A DNA stretch of 64,000 nt from Apostichopus japonicus (lineage: Eukaryota > Echinodermata > Holothuroidea > Aspidochirotida > Stichopodidae): positions 2,054,499-2,118,498 of the forward strand of contig NC_092565.1 of NCBI RefSeq assembly GCF_037975245.1, in the 5' to 3' direction. The notes beneath the pieces were generated by a model, which was not told where the DNA came from, made no database searches, and was given only the letters and a program-made list of their open reading frames with translations. This document shows positions 58,901 to 64,000 of this stretch, in pieces (position 1 is the first letter of the stretch; every line of letters begins with the position of its first letter). Both the position numbers and the translations under genes were made by a program.

Positions 58901-61900
58901 ATCATTCGATTGATCGGTATCGCACATTTGATTGATCGTTAGAGCACATTCGATTTAACGGTAACGCACATTCGATTGATTGGTACCGAATTTTCCATTT
59001 ATCGGTACCTCACATTCGATTGATCGGTATGGAACATTCGATTTATCGGTATCGCACATTCGATTTATCGGTAGAGAACATTCTATTAATTGGTACCGCA
59101 CATTCGATTGATTAGTACCGCACATTCAATTCATTGGTATCGCACATTCGATCGATCGCGACCGCACATTCGATCGTTCGGTACCGCACATTCGATCGAT
59201 CGGTACCGCACATTCGATCGATCGGTACCGCACATTCGATTGATCGGTATCGAACATTCCACTGATCGGTACCGAACATTCGATTGATCGGTACCGCACA
59301 TTCAATCGATCGGTACCGCACATTCGATTGATCGGTACCGAACATTCTATCTATCGGTACCGAACATTCGATTGATCGGTATCGAACATTCGATTGATCG
59401 GTACCGAACAATCGATTAATAGGTACCGCAGATTCGATTGATCGGTACCGCACATCATTCGATTGATCGGTATCGCACATTCGATTGATCGTTAGAGCAC
59501 ATTCGATTTATCGGTAACGCACATTCGATTGATTGGTACCGAATTTTCCATTTATCGGTACCTCACATTCGATTGATCGGTATGGAACATTCCATTTATC
59601 GGTACCGAACATTCGAATGTTCGGTACCGCACATTCGATTTATCGGTACCGCACGTTCGATTGATCGGCACCGAACAATCGATTAATCGGTGCCGAACAT
59701 TCGATTGATCGGTGCCGAACTTTAGATAGATCAGTACCGCACATTCGATTCATCGGTACCGAACATTCGAATCATCGGTATTGCACATTCGATTGATCGG
59801 TACCGAACATTCGGTTAATCGGTACCGCGCATTCGATTGATAGGTACCGAACATTCGATTGATAGTTGCCGAATATTCGATTGATCGGTGCCGAATATTT
59901 GATTGATCGGTGCCGAACATTCGATTGATCGGTACCGAGCTTTCGATTGATCGGTACCGAACATTCGATCGATCGGTGCCGACCATTCGATTGATCGGTA
60001 CCGCACATTCGATTCATCGGTACCACACATTCGATCGATCGCTACCGCACATTCGATCGATCGGTGCCACACATTCGATCGATCGGTACCGCACATTCGA
60101 TCGATCGGTACCGAACATTCGATTAATCGGTACCGCACATTCGATTGATATGTACCGAACATTCGATTGATAGGTGCCGAACATTCGATTGATAGTTGCC
60201 GAATATTCGATTGATCGGTGCCGAACATTCGGTTGATCGGTACCGAGCTTTCGATTGATCGGTACCGAACAATCGATCGATGGGTACCGAACATTCGATT
60301 CATCGGTACCGCACATTCGATTGATATGTACCGAACATTCAGTTGATAGGTGCCGAAAATTCTATTGATCGGTACCGAGTTTTCGATTGATCGGTACCGA
60401 ACAATCGATGGATCGGTGCCGAACATTCGATCGATCGGTGCCGCACATTCGATCGATCGGTACCGCACATTCGATTGATCGGTTCCGCACATTCGATCGA
60501 TCGGTACCGCACATTCGATCGATCGGTACCGCACATTCGATTGTACGGTACCGAACATTCTATTGATCGGTACCGAACAATCGATGAATAGGTACCGCAG
60601 ATTCGATTGATCGGTACCGCACATCATTCGATTGATCGGTATCGCACATTTGATTGATCGTTAGAGCACATTCGATTTATCGGTAACGCACATTCGATTG
60701 ATTGGTACCGAATTTTCCATTTATCGGTACCTCACATTCGATTGATCGGTATGGAACATTCGATTTATCGGTACCGATCATTCGATTAATCGGTACCGAG
60801 TTTTCGATTGATCGGTACGGATCGGTGCCGAACATTCGATCGATCGGTGCCGCACATTCGATCGATCGGTACCGCACATTCGATTGATCGGTTCCGCACA
60901 TTCGATCGATCGGTACCGCACATTCTATTGTACGGTAGCGAACATTCTATTGATCGGTACCGAACAATCGATGAATAGGTACCGCAGATTCGATTGATCG
61001 GTACCGCACATCATTCGATTGATCGGTATCGCACATTTGATTGATCGTTAGAGCACATTCGATTTATCGGTAACGCACATTCGATTGATTGGTACCGAAT
61101 TTTCCATTTATCGGTACCTCACATTCGATTGATCGGTATGGAATATTCCATTTATCGGTACCGAACATTCGAATGTTCGGTACCGCACATTCGATTTATC
61201 GGTTTCGCACATTCGATTTATCGGTATCGCACATTCGATTTATCGGTACCGAACCTTCTATTAATCGGTACCGCACATTCGATTGATCGGTACCGCACAT
61301 TCTATTGATCGGTACCTCACATTCGATTGATCGGTACCGCACATTCGATTAATAGGTATCGCACATTCCATTGATCGGTACCGCACATTCGATTAAAGTG
61401 AACAGCACATTCGAGTGATGGGTACCGCACATTCGATTTATCGGTACCGCACATTCGATCAATCGGTACCGAACATTCTATGTATCGGTACCGCACATTC
61501 GATTGATCGGTACCGCACATTCGATTTATCGGTACCGCACATTCGAATTATAGGTACCGCACATTCGATTGATCGGTATCGCACATTCGATTGATCGGTA
61601 CCGCACATCAGATTTATCAGTACCGTACATTCGATTGATCGGTACCAAACATTCGATTGATCGGTACCGCACATTCGATTGATCGTTACCAAACATCAGA
61701 TTTATCGGTACCGCACATTCGATTGATCGGTACCAAACATTCGATTGATCGGTACCGCACATTCGATTGATCGTTACCAAACATCAGATTTATCGGTACC
61801 GCACATTCGATTGATCGGTATCGAACATTGGATTGATCGTTACCGCACATTCGATTGATCGGCACCGAACAATCGATTAATCGGTGCCGAACATTCGATT

Positions 61901-64000
61901 GATCGGTGCCGAACTTTAGATAGATCAGTACCGCACATTCGATTCATCGGTACCGCACATTCGATCGATCGCTACCGCACATTCAATTCATCGGTGCCGC
62001 AAATTCGATCGATCGGTACCGCACGTTCGCTCGATCGGTACCGAACATTCGATCGATCGATGCCGAACATTCGAATCATCGGTATTGCACATTCGATTGA
62101 TCGGTACCGAACATTCGGTTAATCGGTACCGCACATTCGATTCATCGGTATCGAACATTGGATTGATCGTTACCGCACATTCGATTGATCGGCACCGAAC
62201 AATCGATTAATCGGTGCCGAACATTCGGTTGATCGGTGCCGAACTTTAGATAGATCAGTACCGCACATTCGATTCATCGGTACCGCACATTCGATCGATC
62301 GCTACCGCACATTCGATTCATCGGTGCCGCAAATTCGATCGATCGGTACCGCACGTTCGCTCGATCGGTACCGAACATTCGATCGATCGATGCCGAACAT
62401 TCGAATCATCGGTATTGCACATTCGATTGATCGGTACCGAACATTCGGTTAATCGGTACCGCACATTCGATTGATAGGTACCGCACATTCGATTGATAGT
62501 TGCCGAATATTCGATTGATCGGTGCCGCACATTCGATTTATCGGTACCGCACATTCGATTGATCGGCACCGAACAATCGATTAATCGGTGCCGAACATTC
62601 GATTGATCGGTGCCGAACTTTAGATAGATCAGTACCGCACATTCGATTCATCGGTACCGAACATTCGAATCATCGGTATTGCACATTCGATTGATCGGTA
62701 CCGAACATTCGATTGATCGGTGCCGAACATTCGATTGATCGGTGCCGAACATTCGATTGATTGGTACCGCACATTAGATTTATCGGTATCGCACATTCGA
62801 TTGATCGGTACCGCACATTCGATTGATAGGTACCGAACATTCGATTGATAGGGGCCGAACATTCGATTGATAGGGGCCGAACATTCGATTGATCGGTATC
62901 GCACATTCGATTGATCGGTACCGCACATCAGATTTATCAGTACCGTACATTCGATTCATCGGTACCAAACATTCGATTAATCGGTACCGCACATTCGATT
63001 GATCGTTACCAAACATCAGATTTATCGGTACCGCACATTCGATTGATCGGTACCAAACATTCGATTGATCGGTACCGCACATTCGATTGATCGTTACCAA
63101 ACATCAGATTTATCGGTACCGCACATTCGATTGATCGGTATCGAACATTGGATTGATCGTTACCGCACATTCGATTGATCGGTGCCGAACTTTAGATAGA
63201 TCAGTACCGCACATTCGATTGATCGGTACCGAACATTCGAATCATCGGTATTGCACATTCGATTGATCGGTACCGAACATTCGATTGATCGGTGCCGAAC
63301 ATTCGATTGATCGGTGCCGAACATTCGATTGATTGGTACCGCACATTAGATTTATCGGTATCGCACATTCCATTGATCGGTACCGCACATTCGATTGATA
63401 GGTACCGAACATTCGATTGATAGGGGCCGAACATTCGATTGATCGGTACCGAACATCATTCGATTGATCGGTACCTCACATTCGATTGATCGGTATGGAA
63501 CATTCCATTTATCGGTACCGAACATTCGAATGTTCGGTACCGCACATTCGATTTATCGGTACCGCACGTTCGATTGATCGGCACCGAACAATCGATTAAT
63601 CGGTGCCGAACATTCGATTGATCGGTGCCGAACTTTAGATAGATCAGTACCGCACATTCGATTCATCGGTACCGAACATTCGAATCATCGGTATTGCACA
63701 TTCGATTGATCGGTACCGAACATTCGGTTAATCGGTACCGCGCATTCGATTGATAGGTACCGAACATTCGATTGATAGTTGCCGAATATTCGATTGATCG
63801 GTGCCGAATATTCGATTGATCGGTGCCGAACATTCGATTGATCGGTACCGAGCTTTCGATTGATCGGTACCGAACATTCGATTGATCGGTGCCGACCATT
63901 CGATTGATCGGTACCGCACATTCGATTCATCGGTACCACACATTCGATCGATCGCTACCGCACATTCGATCGATCGGTGCCACACATTCGATCGATCGGT
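52965..64000. repeat. 22-bp satellite DNA array, at least 11 kb, continuing past the window
   Basis: The unit is 22 bp with core TTCGATTGATCGGTACCG. About 500 units follow head to tail from 52965 to the last base. Common variants are GATCGATCGG for GATTGATCGG, GGGGCCG, GGTGCCG, GGTATCG, TTAGATTTATC and TTTAGATAGATC. Blocks of variants recur in the same order (for example ATCATCGGTATTGCACATTC, then GGTACCGAACATTCGGTTAA, at about ten places), showing higher-order structure. The unit has three CpGs and the 10-bp palindrome TCGGTACCGA. It usually lacks stop codons in all six frames, so frames of up to 270 codons arise with a 22-residue period. Different frames give the same repeat peptide, and small indels interrupt them. 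I do not annotate these as genes. Confidence 0.95.

Noticed and set aside
52870-63985. Dozens of overlapping open frames of 60-270 codons with NRMFGTDQSNVRYRSIE-like repeats
   Set aside because: They follow from a stop-free 22-bp satellite unit, occur on both strands and in all frames, and are broken by small indels. No start context, splice site or unique domain supports a gene.
52965-64000. CRISPR array
   Set aside because: The units are contiguous with no unique spacers, and the DNA is eukaryotic.

Overview
The window reads as nuclear DNA of a marine invertebrate, most likely a non-vertebrate deuterostome such as an echinoderm; a sea cucumber would fit, but this is a guess. It is AT-rich and gene-poor. 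It has spliceosomal-type exon borders, (AT)n microsatellites, an interstitial TTAGGG tract, tRNA-derived SINEs, an RTE-like LINE, many hAT ends, and frequent strings of AGGCCT, CCTAGG and AACGTT words. There are no bacterial operons, ribosome binding sites or rRNA genes.

Layout. 1-4.3 kb: nothing recognisable. 4.3-7.2 kb: a large inverted repeat whose left arm is broken by a 5'-truncated RTE-like LINE with a 10-bp target duplication; the intact right arm serves as the empty site. 7.5-24 kb: a candidate exon at 7.5 kb, several hAT termini, dispersed repeat pairs and minisatellites. 28-32.3 kb: a phase-compatible three-exon gene model on the plus strand, with a 2.26-kb hAT element (8-bp target duplication) in intron 1 and a 155-bp hairpin in intron 2. 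32.7-40.3 kb: two copies of a 2.1-kb repeat flanking a tRNA-SINE and a roughly 130-bp tandem array. 43.4-44.7 kb: a minus-strand ORF with a YHxxCY motif and a frameshifted coding relic. 44.85-49.5 kb: a deeply nested transposon stack (palindromic element, then a 3.9-kb element with long terminal inverted repeats, then hAT in hAT in hAT, plus a further hAT and a SINE), most layers carrying readable target duplications. 50.8-51.3 kb: unrecognised minus-strand ORFs.

52.97-64 kb: a satellite of about 500 tandem 22-bp units that runs off the right edge. Its unit is rich in CpG and short palindromes, usually lacks stops in all six frames, and is arranged in shuffled higher-order blocks. The many repetitive reading frames here are a by-product of a stop-free 22-bp unit, not evidence of genes.

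Protein-coding content is small: one LINE relic, one candidate three-exon gene of about 95 codons, and a few unassigned exons or ORFs. No pathway can be reconstructed. The main biology is transposable-element nesting and satellite evolution.
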